Assembly (NCBI GenBank): GCA_026707325.1
Contig: JAPOXA010000007.1
Span: forward strand, 56,798-120,797
Source: Acidobacteriota bacterium
GTDB taxonomy: Bacteria; Acidobacteriota; Thermoanaerobaculia; Multivoradales; Multivoraceae
Length of the DNA: 64,000 nt
Reading direction: 5' to 3'
Shown: positions 43,064 to 54,000 of the stretch, one piece after another
Layout of the letters: each line of letters opens with the position of its first letter
Numbering within the stretch: the stretch's first letter is position 1
Notes under the pieces: generated by a model
The model's database searches: none
The model's input: the letters and a program-made list of their open reading frames with translations, nothing else
Told to the model about the DNA's origin: nothing
Position numbers and translations under genes: made by a program

Positions 43064-44809
43064 TCATCGTAGCGCCGTGTACCGCATGAGGAGCCAGGTG
43101 TCCGGGTCGATGCGGAGCCGCTCAGGTCGGGCTGGGACGAGCAGCGAGGTGGCCGCTCGCTCGCCTTCGACGTCGACGCGGCCGCGGACGGTGCGGCCGT
43201 CGTCGAGCACGGCTTCCACGTCCAGCGGCAGGCGGTAGATCGTCGGACCGAGCTGCGCCACCGCCAGTTCGACAGTCGATGTCGCTTCGTCGAACCGCCA
43301 TACGATCTCGAGCTCCGGCACGCCGGGCCGGCGCAGCCATTGATCGAAGAACCACGCCAGCCGCCGTCCCGAAACCTCCTCCATCACCGCGGCGAAGTCC
43401 GCGGTCGAGGCGTTCCGGTCGCGGAAGCGCTCGTAGTACGTCCGCATCCCCTTCCAGAACGTGCCGTCGCCGACCTCGCCCCGGAGCATGTGCAGCACCC
43501 AGGCCGCCTTCTGGTACACGTTCGGGCTGAGCAGGCGCCGCGGGTCGGGCACGGACTCCGGCACGATGACCGAGTCCGGCGCCTCTGCCACGTACGCGAG
43601 CACCCGCTCCCGGGCCGCGTCCATCTGGCCCATGAAGCGCCCGCGACCGTACGTCCAGTCGAGGTAGCAGGCGGTCAGGTAGGTCGCTAGGCCCTCGCTG
43701 AGCCACACATGGGGCCAGTCGGTCTCGGTCACGGAGTCGCCGAACCACTGGTGGGCGATCTCGTGCGCGATCAGGGTCTCGATCCCGCTTCGACTATGGA
43801 TCGCGTCCTCGTCGTAGAACACGTTGCCGGCGTTCTCCAGGCCGCCCCAGCGGGTCGTCGTCTGCACGTTGGCGAGCTTGGCGTACGGGTAGTCCCCGAG
43901 CCGTCGCTCGAAGCTCCCCAGGACGCGCGGCCCCGGAGCGAACGCCCGCAGGCCGACTTCACGATCCTGGGGGTAGACCCAGATCTCCACGGGCACATCG
44001 TTGACCTCGGCCTGCCGGTGCCGGGCGAAACGCGCGACGCCGACCGCCATCACCTTGGTGGCGATCGGGGCCCGACTGCGCCACTCGGTGCGCCGCATGC
44101 CTTCGCCCAGGTCGACCGCCTCGACGAAGGCGCCGGTGGCCACGACCTGATAGTGCGCCGGCGCCGTGACAACGAAGGCAACGGTCGCCTTGTCCGACGG
44201 ATGATCGACCACCGGCAGCCAGTGGTGAGCCCGATCCGGCCAGTTGTCGGCGAAGAAGGTCCGCTCGCCGTGGCGGTTCGTGCCGATCGTGAAGCCGTCG
44301 GCGGGAACGCCGCGATAGCGGATCTCGATGCGGCGCTGTTCGCCGGCAGCAGCCTCGCGGTCCAGCGTCACGAGGAGCCGGTCGTCCTGCTGCCGGAACC
44401 TGAGAGCCGTTCCGGACGCCGGCCCCGTGGATGAATCGGCCAGCGTCGCCGAGGAGACCACCATGCCGCCGGCCGGGCGGCCGTCGCCGGCCTTCCCGCC
44501 GGCTTCCAGACCGCTGTCCGCGGCCGGGTCGTCGAGATCGAACTCGACCTCGCCGACAGGGCGAAGAAGGCGAAAGACGATCGTTGCGAGGCCCTCGATC
44601 TCGTCCGTCCGGTCCGAGAGGTCGAGTTCGAAGCGGTAGTCGAGAACGTCGATTGACGCTCCGGGCCGCTGCGCTTGGGTGGGCGCAGACAAGGCCGCGG
44701 TCGCCGCCGCGGACAAGGCGGCGGCGACCGTTAGCGGCAGAATTGTCGCCGCTTCGCGGCGCGCGTTCCCGGCCGCCTTCGGCGGCAGCGGGTCAGAAGA
44801 CCCGCGCAC
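43064..44809 (-). CDS. Secreted M1-family aminopeptidase
   Basis: Zinc aminopeptidase/gluzincin. The protein has a beta-rich N-domain, a WGGLENAGNVFYDEDAIHSR substrate segment (GxMEN equivalent), the zinc motif ETLIAHEIAHQWFGDSVTET (HExxH) with the third ligand in LSEGLATYLTACYLD, and the WFDQWLRRPGVPELEIVW tail. Signal peptide ILPLTVAAALSAAATAALSA. The start is uncertain. I chose GTG at 44809 (581 residues), but then about the first 22 residues (VRGSSDPLPPKAAGNARREA) are encoded by the hairpin repeat. A TTG at 44716 is the other option. Confidence 0.85.
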   Translation of the reverse strand: MRGSSDPLPPKAAGNARREAATILPLTVAAALSAAATAALSAPTQAQRPGASIDVLDYRFELDLSDRTDEIEGLATIVFRLLRPVGEVEFDLDDPAADSGLEAGGKAGDGRPAGGMVVSSATLADSSTGPASGTALRFRQQDDRLLVTLDREAAAGEQRRIEIRYRGVPADGFTIGTNRHGERTFFADNWPDRAHHWLPVVDHPSDKATVAFVVTAPAHYQVVATGAFVEAVDLGEGMRRTEWRSRAPIATKVMAVGVARFARHRQAEVNDVPVEIWVYPQDREVGLRAFAPGPRVLGSFERRLGDYPYAKLANVQTTTRWGGLENAGNVFYDEDAIHSRSGIETLIAHEIAHQWFGDSVTETDWPHVWLSEGLATYLTACYLDWTYGRGRFMGQMDAARERVLAYVAEAPDSVIVPESVPDPRRLLSPNVYQKAAWVLHMLRGEVGDGTFWKGMRTYYERFRDRNASTADFAAVMEEVSGRRLAWFFDQWLRRPGVPELEIVWRFDEATSTVELAVAQLGPTIYRLPLDVEAVLDDGRTVRGRVDVEGERAATSLLVPARPERLRIDPDTWLLMRYTALR

Positions 44810-44820
44810 CCTGCCGGCGT
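44744..44820. repeat. Modular hairpin repeat, copy c (44.8 kb)
   Basis: Has modules 1 (GTCGCCGCTTCGCGGCG), 2 (GGCCGCCTTCGGCGGCAG) and 3 (GCGGGTCAGAAGACCCGC). The block of modules 2 and 3 is identical over about 41 bases to the copy at 46.7 kb. It overlaps the probable first codons of the M1 peptidase and lies just past the aquaporin stop. Confidence 0.75.
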
Positions 44821-44825
44821 CAGTC

Positions 44826-45437
44826 TCAGTCGTTGAGGAACTTGTAGACGAGCGCCGCCACCGCGCCGCCGACCAGCGGACCCACGCCGTAGAGCGCCAG
44901 AGTGTTGGCGTCGAAGCCACCGCCCGTGATCGCCTCCATGACCTGAGGACCGAGACCAACTGCGGGATTGAATGCACCACCGGATACACCAGCGCCCGTG
45001 TACAGGGCAGCCGAGAGTGTAAAGCCGATCGCCAGGCCGCCGACCGGGTTGCCGGCCGATCGCGAGGACATCATGTTCAGGACGACGGTCACGAGAGCGA
45101 AGGCGAGCAGCGCCTCGGCCACGACGCCGTGCATGAGCGGATGCTCGGTCGGCATCGGCGCCGTGCTGCCGCCCATCAGGTAGCTGTGGACGAGCCAACC
45201 AAGGCAGGCGCCGACGAGCTGGGCCACCATGTACTGGACCATGTCGGCCACGCCGAGCTTGCCGCGCATCCATGCGGCCAGGCTCACTGCCGGGTTGAAG
45301 TGTCCGCCGGACAGGTGTCCGCCGCTGTAGACCATCACCGCCAACATCAGACCGACGGCGATGGGGTTGTTCCCGCTGAAGGCCACGGCCATCATCAAGA
45401 ACAGCGTGCCGATGCACTCCATGAGCAGCTTGCGCAT
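44826..45437 (-). CDS. Aquaporin/MIP-family channel with altered selectivity filter
   Basis: Inner-membrane channel of the major intrinsic protein family. The 203-residue protein has six membrane helices and two half-helix motifs, SGGHFNPAVSLAAW and SGGAFNPAVGLGPQ. In nearly all aquaporins the second motif is NPAR, whose Arg forms the selectivity filter. Here it is NPAV, so the pore should be wider and less cation-excluding. Water, glycerol, ammonia or a neutral solute are all possible. It diverges from the formaldehyde dehydrogenase gene across 158 bases. Confidence 0.88.
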   Translation of the reverse strand: MRKLLMECIGTLFLMMAVAFSGNNPIAVGLMLAVMVYSGGHLSGGHFNPAVSLAAWMRGKLGVADMVQYMVAQLVGACLGWLVHSYLMGGSTAPMPTEHPLMHGVVAEALLAFALVTVVLNMMSSRSAGNPVGGLAIGFTLSAALYTGAGVSGGAFNPAVGLGPQVMEAITGGGFDANTLALYGVGPLVGGAVAALVYKFLND

Positions 45438-45568
45438 GTGCCTTTCCTCCCTTGGTTTCTGCTTCTGCCTCTTCCTCCTTGTTTACGCTCAGCCGGAGAC
45501 CAAGCGGCGGCGTTTCCCTAACGATGTTAGCCTCCGGTCATCGTCGCCGGACCATGGAATTTTCCTGA

Positions 45569-46705
<1,137 letters not shown>

Positions 46706-46712
46706 CAGCGCA

Positions 46713-46805
46713 GGGAACTGGCCGCCGCTGGGTGCGCGGGTCTTCTGACCCGCTGCCGCCGAAGGCGGCCAGAGACACGCGCCGGCCACCAGGCCGGCTC
46801 CGTTT
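46713..46805. repeat. Modular hairpin repeat, copy d (46.7 kb)
   Basis: Fills the gap between the convergent frmA and infC genes. Read on the minus strand it has module 2 (GGCCGCCTTCGGCGGCAG) followed by module 3 (GCGGGTCAGAAGACCCGC), the same ~41-base block as the copy at 44.8 kb, plus a GCCGGCCTGGTGGCCGGC hairpin near 46780-46798. Modules are inverted relative to the copies at 9.2, 36.8 and 44.8 kb. Confidence 0.75.
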
Positions 46806-46829
46806 GGCGCGGCGGCCCCTGCCTCGGCC

Positions 46830-47354
46830 TCAGTCCTGGGCGATCGGGTTCAGGACCATCGTCATCTGACGGCCCTCCAGCCCGGAGCGGGTCTCCACCT
46901 CGCCGACGCCCTCGATCGCGTCGCTCACCTTGTCCAGGATGGCGATGCCGAGTTCGGGCCTGCGGAGCTGCCGGTAGCGGAAGAAGATCGTCACCTTGAC
47001 CTTCTTGCCCTCGCGGAGGAAGCGGAGCGCGCGGTCGGTCTTGATCTGGTAGTCGTGCGGGTCGATCGTCGGCCGGTACTTGACCTCCTTCAGATCGATC
47101 GTCGCCGCCTTCTTCCGCGACTCGCGCTTCTTCTTGTCGCGCTCGAACTTGACCTTGCCCCAGTCCATGACCCGAACCACGGGCGGGTCCGCGTTGGGAC
47201 CGACCTCGACGAGATCGAGCCGAGCGTCCTGGGCCCTCCTCTTCGCGTCCTCCAGGGGAACGACGCCCACCTGGGCGCCGTTCTGATCGATGAGCCGTAC
47301 CGGGGTCTTCCGGATCCGGTGGTTGATGCGCGGCTCGTTTGATGGGCGTGCGAT
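46830..47354 (-). CDS. infC: Translation initiation factor IF-3 (probable ATC start)
   Basis: IF-3 controls start-codon fidelity and subunit dissociation. The conserved N-domain (RINHRIRKTPVRLIDQNGAQ, VGVVPLEDAKRRAQDARLDL) and C-domain (TIDPHDYQIKTDRALRFLRE, GKKVKVTIFFRYRQLRRPEL) are both present. Only a start upstream of the GTG at 47270 includes the family N-terminus. The only candidate is ATC at 47354, seven bases after AGGAGG, giving 174 residues, the normal length. Rare starts of this type (ATT in E. coli) are known for infC autoregulation. rpmI and rplT do not follow. Confidence 0.9.
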   Translation of the reverse strand: MARPSNEPRINHRIRKTPVRLIDQNGAQVGVVPLEDAKRRAQDARLDLVEVGPNADPPVVRVMDWGKVKFERDKKKRESRKKAATIDLKEVKYRPTIDPHDYQIKTDRALRFLREGKKVKVTIFFRYRQLRRPELGIAILDKVSDAIEGVGEVETRSGLEGRQMTMVLNPIAQD

Positions 47355-47361
47355 CTCGAGG

Positions 47362-47367
47362 CCTCCT
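47362..47367 (-). promoter_or_regulatory. Ribosome binding site setting the infC ATC start
   Basis: Perfect AGGAGG on the minus strand. It is separated by seven bases from the in-frame ATC codon at 47354-47352. No ATG, GTG or TTG is in frame between it and the conserved IF-3 N-terminus. Confidence 0.75.
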
Positions 47368-47515
47368 GTACTGCTTCCTACCGGCGCGGGCCGGAACGGA
47401 CGGCTACCTTAGCCGCTTCCCGTCCGCGAGTGTGTGCGGATCCAGTCTGTTGAACGGGCACGGCCGCGGCCGCAACGCGGCCCTCGCGACCCGTCCTCAC
47501 GAACGGGTACTCACG

Positions 47516-48418
47516 TCAACCGGCCACGGCCCGTTTCGCCGGGGCGCTGGCGGCCCGTCGAACCCGCTTCTTCTTCGTCGCCTTGCGCTGTGTCGCCTTC
47601 TTGGCCGGCTTGGACTCGGCGGTTGCATCCACCTCCGCCTCGCCGTTCTTCGACAGGCTCGCCTTCAACGCCTCCATCAGGTCGATGATCTGCGCCTGCG
47701 GCGCCTCCGTCTCGTCGTCCGCGAGTTCGCGGCCGTCGATCTTGCTCTGGATGGCGTCCCAGAGCCGCTTGCGCACCTCGTCCGTGTACTGGTCCGGCTT
47801 GAAGTCATCCGACGCGATCTGCTCGATCAACTGCACGGCGAGTTCCACTTCGCCCGGCTTGAGTTCCGCCTCCTCGCCGAGCGGCACCTCGTCGAACGAC
47901 TTCAGCTCGTCTTCGTACTTCAACTGCTGCATCAGGAGACCGGAACCGTAGGGACGCAGCATGACCAGGTACTGCTTGCCGCGGGCCGCGTGCTTGGCCA
48001 GCGCCGAACGGCCCGTCTTGCGCATCGCCTCGCTGAGGAGGCGATAGGCGCGTTCGCCGCCCTTCTCCGGGCCGAGGTAGTACGACTTCTCGAAGTAGAT
48101 CGGTTCGACCTCCGTGAGCGGCACGAACTCGGTGATCTCGATCGCCGGCGACGCCTTCTCCTGGAGTTCCTTGATCTCCTCGTCGCTGAAGGTGACGTAC
48201 TGGCCCTTGCCGAACTCGTAGCCCTTGATCGTCTCCTTGCGCTCGACAACGTCGCCGGTGCGAGGGTTGATCAACTGCTGCTTGACCCGCGAGTTGTCGC
48301 TCGGGTCGAGCATGTTGAAGCGCACCGTGCCGGAGGTCTCCGACGTGGAGTACAGGCGGACCGGAATCGAGACCAGGCCGAAGGAGACGGTGCCACCGCC
48401 AACCGTACGAGCAGGCAT
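47516..48418 (-). CDS. ku: Non-homologous end-joining protein Ku
   Basis: Homodimeric DNA-end-binding protein that recruits LigD for double-strand break repair. The 300-residue protein starts MPARTVGGGTVSFGLVSIPV, has NMLDPSDNSRVKQQ, SYYLGPEKGGERAYRLLSEA and YGSGLLMQQLKYEDEL, and ends in a basic Lys/Arg tail (ATQRKATKKKRVRRAA) typical of bacterial Ku. It diverges from ligD with 39 bases between the starts, so the pair shares a control region. Confidence 0.95.
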   Translation of the reverse strand: MPARTVGGGTVSFGLVSIPVRLYSTSETSGTVRFNMLDPSDNSRVKQQLINPRTGDVVERKETIKGYEFGKGQYVTFSDEEIKELQEKASPAIEITEFVPLTEVEPIYFEKSYYLGPEKGGERAYRLLSEAMRKTGRSALAKHAARGKQYLVMLRPYGSGLLMQQLKYEDELKSFDEVPLGEEAELKPGEVELAVQLIEQIASDDFKPDQYTDEVRKRLWDAIQSKIDGRELADDETEAPQAQIIDLMEALKASLSKNGEAEVDATAESKPAKKATQRKATKKKRVRRAASAPAKRAVAG

Positions 48419-48457
48419 AGATGGCGGATTCTAGCACCGGAAGCCATTTCGCGGGGC

Positions 48458-51067
48458 ATGGAGCCGGTCTGTGAGAATGCGGGCCTCATGCCGCACGGCA
48501 ATCTGGAGGCCTACCGCCGCAAGCGTTCGAGCGAGGCGACGCCCGAGCCGATGGGCTCTCGAGCCGCGGCCGGCGGCGGGCGCTTCGTCGTCCAGAAGCA
48601 CGCCGCCCGGAGGGTCCACTTCGACCTGCGGCTGGAGCTCGAGGGCACGCTCAAGTCCTGGGCGGTGCCGCGCGGCCCCAGCCTCGACCCCGAGGTCAAG
48701 CGGCTCGCGGTGGCCACCGAGGACCATCCGCTGGAGTACGCCGACTTCGAAGGGTCCATCCCCGCCGGCAACTACGGCGCCGGCGCGATGATCGTCTGGG
48801 ACAGCGGGCGCTGGGTCCCGCTCGAGGACCCGGTGGCCGGGATGGAGAGCGGCAAGCTCCTGTTCGAGCTGCACGGCTACAAGCTGCGCGGCGTATGGAC
48901 CCTGTTCCGCACGGGCGGCCGGCGACAGACCGACGATGGCAGCCAGTGGCTGCTGATGAAGAAGCCGGACGCGGCGGCGCACCCGCGGGAGGAGGAAGGC
49001 GGCGACGAGGACGGGTTGCCGCCCGAGTCCGTGCTGTCGGGCTTGACCGTCGAGGAGCTTCGGGACGGATGCGACCGGATCGAAGAGGTGCGGACCGGGA
49101 TCGAAGCGTCCGATGCGCCGCGCCGGCTGGTGGACCCGCGCTCGCTGCCACTGATGCTCGCGACAGCCGCTGACCGGCCATTCTCGCGCGCTGGCTGGAT
49201 CTACGAGCTGAAGTACGACGGCTACCGTCTGGTCGCCGCCAAGGAAGGCGGCAGCGTCTTCCTCCGCTACCGGCGCGGCGGCGACGTCACGACGCTCTAC
49301 CCGGAGCTGGCCCGCGCCCTGCGCCGCCTGCCGGTGGAATCGTTGGTGCTCGACGGCGAGGTCACCGTCCTCGACGGCGGCGGCCGGCCCAGCTTCGCCA
49401 GGCTGCAGACGCGCGCCCTGCTCAATCGTCCGGTCGATATCGAACAGGCCTCGGTACGCCAGCCGGCAACGCTGTTCGCCTTCGACCTCGTTTCGTTCGA
49501 GGGCCGCGACCTGCGGCCGCTGCCCCTGCTTGAGCGCAAGGGCTGGCTGGCTCAGGTTCTGCCGCCCGCCGGACCGCTCCGCTACTCGGACCACATCGAG
49601 GAACGGGGCGAGGCGTTCTTCGAACAGGCGGTCGCGATGGGACTCGAGGGCACCATGGCGAAGGACGGCGCGTCGCGCTACACAGGCCGCCGGTCGTCGT
49701 CCTGGGTCAAGCTGCGCGCCGAGCGGACGGGGGACTTCGCCATCGTCGGCATGTCGCCGCCCAAGGGCAGCCGGGTCGGCCTGGGCTCGCTCCACCTGGC
49801 GGTCTGGAACGCCGAGGCCGGCGGCCTGGTCTACGCCGGTCGTGTCGGCACCGGATTCAGCGACGCGGACCTGACGCACCTGGCGGAGCTCCTGTCGGCG
49901 CGCCAACGCGAGGATCCTCCCTGCCACGCGCCGGTCGGCGAGGATGGAGCGGCCGGGAACGAGCTGACCGACGGCCACCTGATGGGCGGCCGCATCGAGG
50001 ACCAGACCTGGGTCGAGCCGGACGACGGGTCCATCTGCGAGGTCCGGTACAAGGAGTGGACTCCCCACGGCATGCTCCGGCATCCCGTCTTCCTCCGCCT
50101 GCGTGACGACAAACCGCTCGAGGACTGCGTCCGACGCGCCGCGCCCCGCGGCGTGGAAGCCGCCCAGCCGGCGCCGGCGAAACGGCAGGTCGAAGTCACG
50201 AACGAGTCCAAGGTGTTCTGGCCGGACGAGGGCTACACGAAAGGCGACCTGATCGACTTCTACGCCGCCATCTCACCGGCGATGCAGCCCTACCTCTCCG
50301 ACCGCCCGCTGGTGATGACCCGTTACCCCGACGGGATCGAGGGCAAGTCCTTCTTCCAGAAGAACGCGCCCGACTTCGCGCCCGACTGGCTGCACACGGT
50401 CAGGCTGACCAGCCCGCGGACCGGCAAGGACGTCGAGTACTTCGTCTGCCAGAACCGGGAGAGCCTGGTCTACGTGGCCAACTTGGCCGCGATCGTCCTC
50501 CACGTCTGGTCCAGCCGGCTGCACCAGCTCGGCCAGCCCGACTGGTGCATCCTCGACCTCGACCCGAAGGACGCGCCCTTCGGCGACGTGGTCGAGATCG
50601 CCCTCGCCATCCGCCGTCTGTGCCGGAAGATCGACCTGCCCAGTTTCGTCAAGACGAGCGGCTCGAGCGGTCTGCATGTGCTGCTGCCGCTAGGCGGCGC
50701 CTGCACCTGGGAACAGTCCCGCAGCCTCGGACAACTGATCGCCCAGATCATCTGTCGGCAACTGCCCGAGATCGCCACCGTCACCCGCAATCCCGAACGC
50801 CGCGGCGGCAGGGTCTACATCGACTTCGTCCAGAACGGCCGCGGCCGCCTGCTCGTCGCCCCGTTCAGCGTCCGTCCCCTGCCGGCAGCGCCCGTGTCGA
50901 CGCCTCTGCGCTGGTCCGAAGTCAAGCCCGGCCTCGATCTCCGCGACCACAACATCCGCACCGTGCCGGAACGGCTCAGGAAGCTGAAGGCCGACCCGCT
51001 CCGTGGCGTCCTGACGGAGACGCCCGACCTGCTGGCCGCGCTGCGCCGGCTGAGCGAGCTGGTTTAG
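48458..51067 (+). CDS. ligD: Multifunctional ATP-dependent DNA ligase LigD (PE-LIG-POL)
   Basis: Partner of Ku in end joining: end trimming, gap filling and ligation in one protein. The ~869-residue product reads 3'-phosphoesterase (residues ~40-160, KHAARRVHFDLRLELEGTLK), ligase (KYDGYRL with the adenylated Lys at about 252, LDGEVTVLDGGGRP, SSSWVKLRAERTGDF) and archaeo-eukaryotic primase-type polymerase (~575-865, FWPDEGYTKGDLIDFYAAIS, WCILDLDPKDAPF). This is the Pseudomonas order. The start is ATG at 48458; ATG at 48488 is an alternative. Confidence 0.94.
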   Translation: MEPVCENAGLMPHGNLEAYRRKRSSEATPEPMGSRAAAGGGRFVVQKHAARRVHFDLRLELEGTLKSWAVPRGPSLDPEVKRLAVATEDHPLEYADFEGSIPAGNYGAGAMIVWDSGRWVPLEDPVAGMESGKLLFELHGYKLRGVWTLFRTGGRRQTDDGSQWLLMKKPDAAAHPREEEGGDEDGLPPESVLSGLTVEELRDGCDRIEEVRTGIEASDAPRRLVDPRSLPLMLATAADRPFSRAGWIYELKYDGYRLVAAKEGGSVFLRYRRGGDVTTLYPELARALRRLPVESLVLDGEVTVLDGGGRPSFARLQTRALLNRPVDIEQASVRQPATLFAFDLVSFEGRDLRPLPLLERKGWLAQVLPPAGPLRYSDHIEERGEAFFEQAVAMGLEGTMAKDGASRYTGRRSSSWVKLRAERTGDFAIVGMSPPKGSRVGLGSLHLAVWNAEAGGLVYAGRVGTGFSDADLTHLAELLSARQREDPPCHAPVGEDGAAGNELTDGHLMGGRIEDQTWVEPDDGSICEVRYKEWTPHGMLRHPVFLRLRDDKPLEDCVRRAAPRGVEAAQPAPAKRQVEVTNESKVFWPDEGYTKGDLIDFYAAISPAMQPYLSDRPLVMTRYPDGIEGKSFFQKNAPDFAPDWLHTVRLTSPRTGKDVEYFVCQNRESLVYVANLAAIVLHVWSSRLHQLGQPDWCILDLDPKDAPFGDVVEIALAIRRLCRKIDLPSFVKTSGSSGLHVLLPLGGACTWEQSRSLGQLIAQIICRQLPEIATVTRNPERRGGRVYIDFVQNGRGRLLVAPFSVRPLPAAPVSTPLRWSEVKPGLDLRDHNIRTVPERLRKLKADPLRGVLTETPDLLAALRRLSELV

Positions 51068-51071
51068 AGCG

Positions 51072-54000
51072 TCAGAACTGGAGCCGAAGACCCGCGCGTA
51101 CGCGGCGGCTGGTCTGGAAGGCGGCGGGAAGCGACTCGCGCAGGTCCGGCCTTGCCCCCTGCGTTGCCGCGGCGGCGAGCAGATCGGTCCGGTCCGGACC
51201 GACGAGGACCGGGTCGAGCCAGGCGAGCGGCCAGAGCTGGTTCGCGGCGTCCTGGTCGAAGACGTTGAGGGCCTCGGCGAAGAGGGACAGCCGCCGGTCG
51301 TCCGAGCGCAGCGGCACACGATAGGTCAAGGACAGGTCCGCGCGCTTGAGATCGGCACTCTTGACTGGTGCGTCACGGCCGCTCGGCAGGGGAGTCAGCC
51401 CCGTGCTGAGGATACGGCCGGCTTCGTCGGCCCGGACGGTCAGGGCCCGCGGCACGTAGGCGGCGCCCGCGCGGAAGCGGTACACCAGAGCCATCAGCCA
51501 GCGTTCGCCCGGCGACAGGACGAGCCAGCCGGAAAGCTGGTGCTCGCGGTCGAGGCTCAGGCGGCGGCTGTCGTCCGTCACGTCGAAGACGTCGCAGGGC
51601 ACGGGCGAGGAGCAGAGGTCGAGCCCGGCCAGGACCGGATGGGCGCCAGGCAGAGTTCCCGCCTCAAGTCCGAGTCCGCCGGCCTCGTGATTGCCGGTCA
51701 GCCGACTCAGGAGGTACGAGAAGTGGATCCTCCAGGACGGGCTGAAGCCGACATTCGCGTTGAACTCGGCGCCCCACCAGTCCTGTTCGAGCTGGGGGAG
51801 TTCACTGCCGGCGCCCCGGCCGGGGGTCAGCAGCGTCGGGGCGATCTCGCCGGCGACCACCAGCGGCATGAGACGGATGCCGTCCCGCAGCCGGCGCCGG
51901 GAGACGCGCGCCGAAACCACAACGTCGGGCAGGAACTGATAGCCCGTCCCCAACTGGATCTCGCGCACGCGAGCTGGACGGAGGTCAGGATCCGCCGTTG
52001 CCCTCGCGAAGTCGAGGCGTGCGCCGCTGAACCCCCCGGTACCCTCCAGTACCGCGACCGCGTCGAGGTCGGAGCGCCCGGCCCGCGGCCGGAAGACGTC
52101 GACGTGCCACCAGGCGGCGCCGCCGTAGACCTTCCATCTGCCACGGCCGGCGACGTCCCAGACAAACGCGAGCCGCGGCTCCGTGCGGTCCTCGAACTCG
52201 AGGTCGAGGGGGCCCGCCTCTTCCTCTTCGGCGCGCAGTCCAGCGTGCAGGGTCAGGTGCCTCTTGAAGGCTCCACCCACGCGCCAGGCGTCCTGCACGT
52301 AGAGGGCGCGCTTCTCCTGGCGGAGGCCGGCTGTGCCAAGCGGTCCACCGCTCCAGGCGTCGACCACTCCGCCCGGAAACCGCAGCATCCGTCCGAAACC
52401 CCCTGAGCGGAGGAGTTCGAGGCTGCTCCGGGAATCCTGAATGCCGATCTCCAGCGTATGGTCAAAGAGGAAGAACGACGGCTCGATCGCCCAGTTCCGG
52501 CGTTCCGCGGCGCGGCGGACCCGGCCCGCCGGCGCGGCCTCGTACCAACCCGCCGGCCGCCCGGGGGCGGGCGCCCCGAAGTACAGGCCAGCGTGCTGCC
52601 AGGGGTCGCCGTCCTCGATGAGGTCGGATCGACCGCCGAACACGCGCAACCACAGGCGGTCGGTGACCCCCCACTCGACGTTGAGGCTGGTCGTCTGCCT
52701 TCGCGACCGGTCGTTCCCGGTTCCGTCCAGCGACGGAAGGACCTGCAACGCGGGCCTTCTGCCGTCGAGGTCGCCGGAGCCGGCATGGTGCTTGAGGGTC
52801 AGGTTGCTGGCCGAACCGGCCCACCAGTCGAGCTTGCCGACCGACTGCTCGATCGTCTCGTCCCAGGTCATCGGCGCACCCGCGCCGAACAGGCTCTCCG
52901 TACCGCGGGTGCGGTTTCTCGAGTAGCCGCCGAACGCACGGGCCCGCTTGTCCCGCAGCGGGCCGCCGGCAAAGACGGTCGCCTCGTCGCCCTCGATGCG
53001 TCTCCGGTCCCTGCCGCCGGCCGGCGATTCTCCGGCGGCGAACAGGCGCAGGGCGAGCCGCTCGCCGTTGTCGAGCGGTTCGACCGTCGACCAGCCGCCG
53101 TTCACCCGCCAGTTCGTCCCCCCCGAGCGCGTGACCAGGTCGATGTGGGGACCGGCCATCGTCGCCGCCAGTTCCATCGTCCAAACGCGCACCTGATCCA
53201 CCCAGCGCGGATCGATGGCGGCCGACCCCGGTTCGCGTAGCGCGCTCTCCTGCCCGTCGATCCGGTAGACGGCAAAGCCGGGCGGCCAGCCGTTGACCGC
53301 GACGTCCGGGTCCAGGGCATCGAGGCCGGACGCCAAGTCCAGGTTGAGGGCAGCGACGGCGCCCGGCAACTGCCGCAGGTCGTCGCCCGCGAGCACGTTT
53401 CCGTCGCTGCCCGTGACGACGTCGAGCAATGGCGAGGAAACGAGGTCAAGCGCCGACTCGCTGCCGGCCCTCATGTGGAAGTCGACCCGCAGCACGCCGC
53501 CCGCGACCAGGATCAGGTTCTCGACGACGGAGGTCGCGTAGCCGTCCAGGGTCGCCTCGACGTAGTAGTCGCCGGGGGGCAGGCCCGGCGCCCGGAAACT
53601 GCCGCCGCGACCGGCGCGAACGGTCTGGGTGCTGTGCAACTGGTCGCCGGTGATCCTGATCTCGGCGCCTGGCAACGGAACGTCGGTCGCGGCGTCGCGC
53701 ACCTGGCCGTTGATCTCGCCGTTCAGACCGGCGGAAGCCGGCCGCGGCCAGAGAAGAGCCATGCCGGCGAGCGCCACAACGAGCACGGTCGACACCGCCG
53801 GCGCCGCCGACAGTCGACTCGGTTCGCGTTTCGGCAGGAGCAGGGAAGCACAGGCGGACGCGAGGCCGACGACGGCGCCAGCCTGCAGCACCGAGGCCAG
53901 TTCGAAACGATCGGCGAGTCCTCCGATTCCCCAGGTAGCGAGCCCGCCCGTCGCGAACAGGAAACCGAGTGCCGTTCCCGAAGCCAGACCCCGGCGCCAA

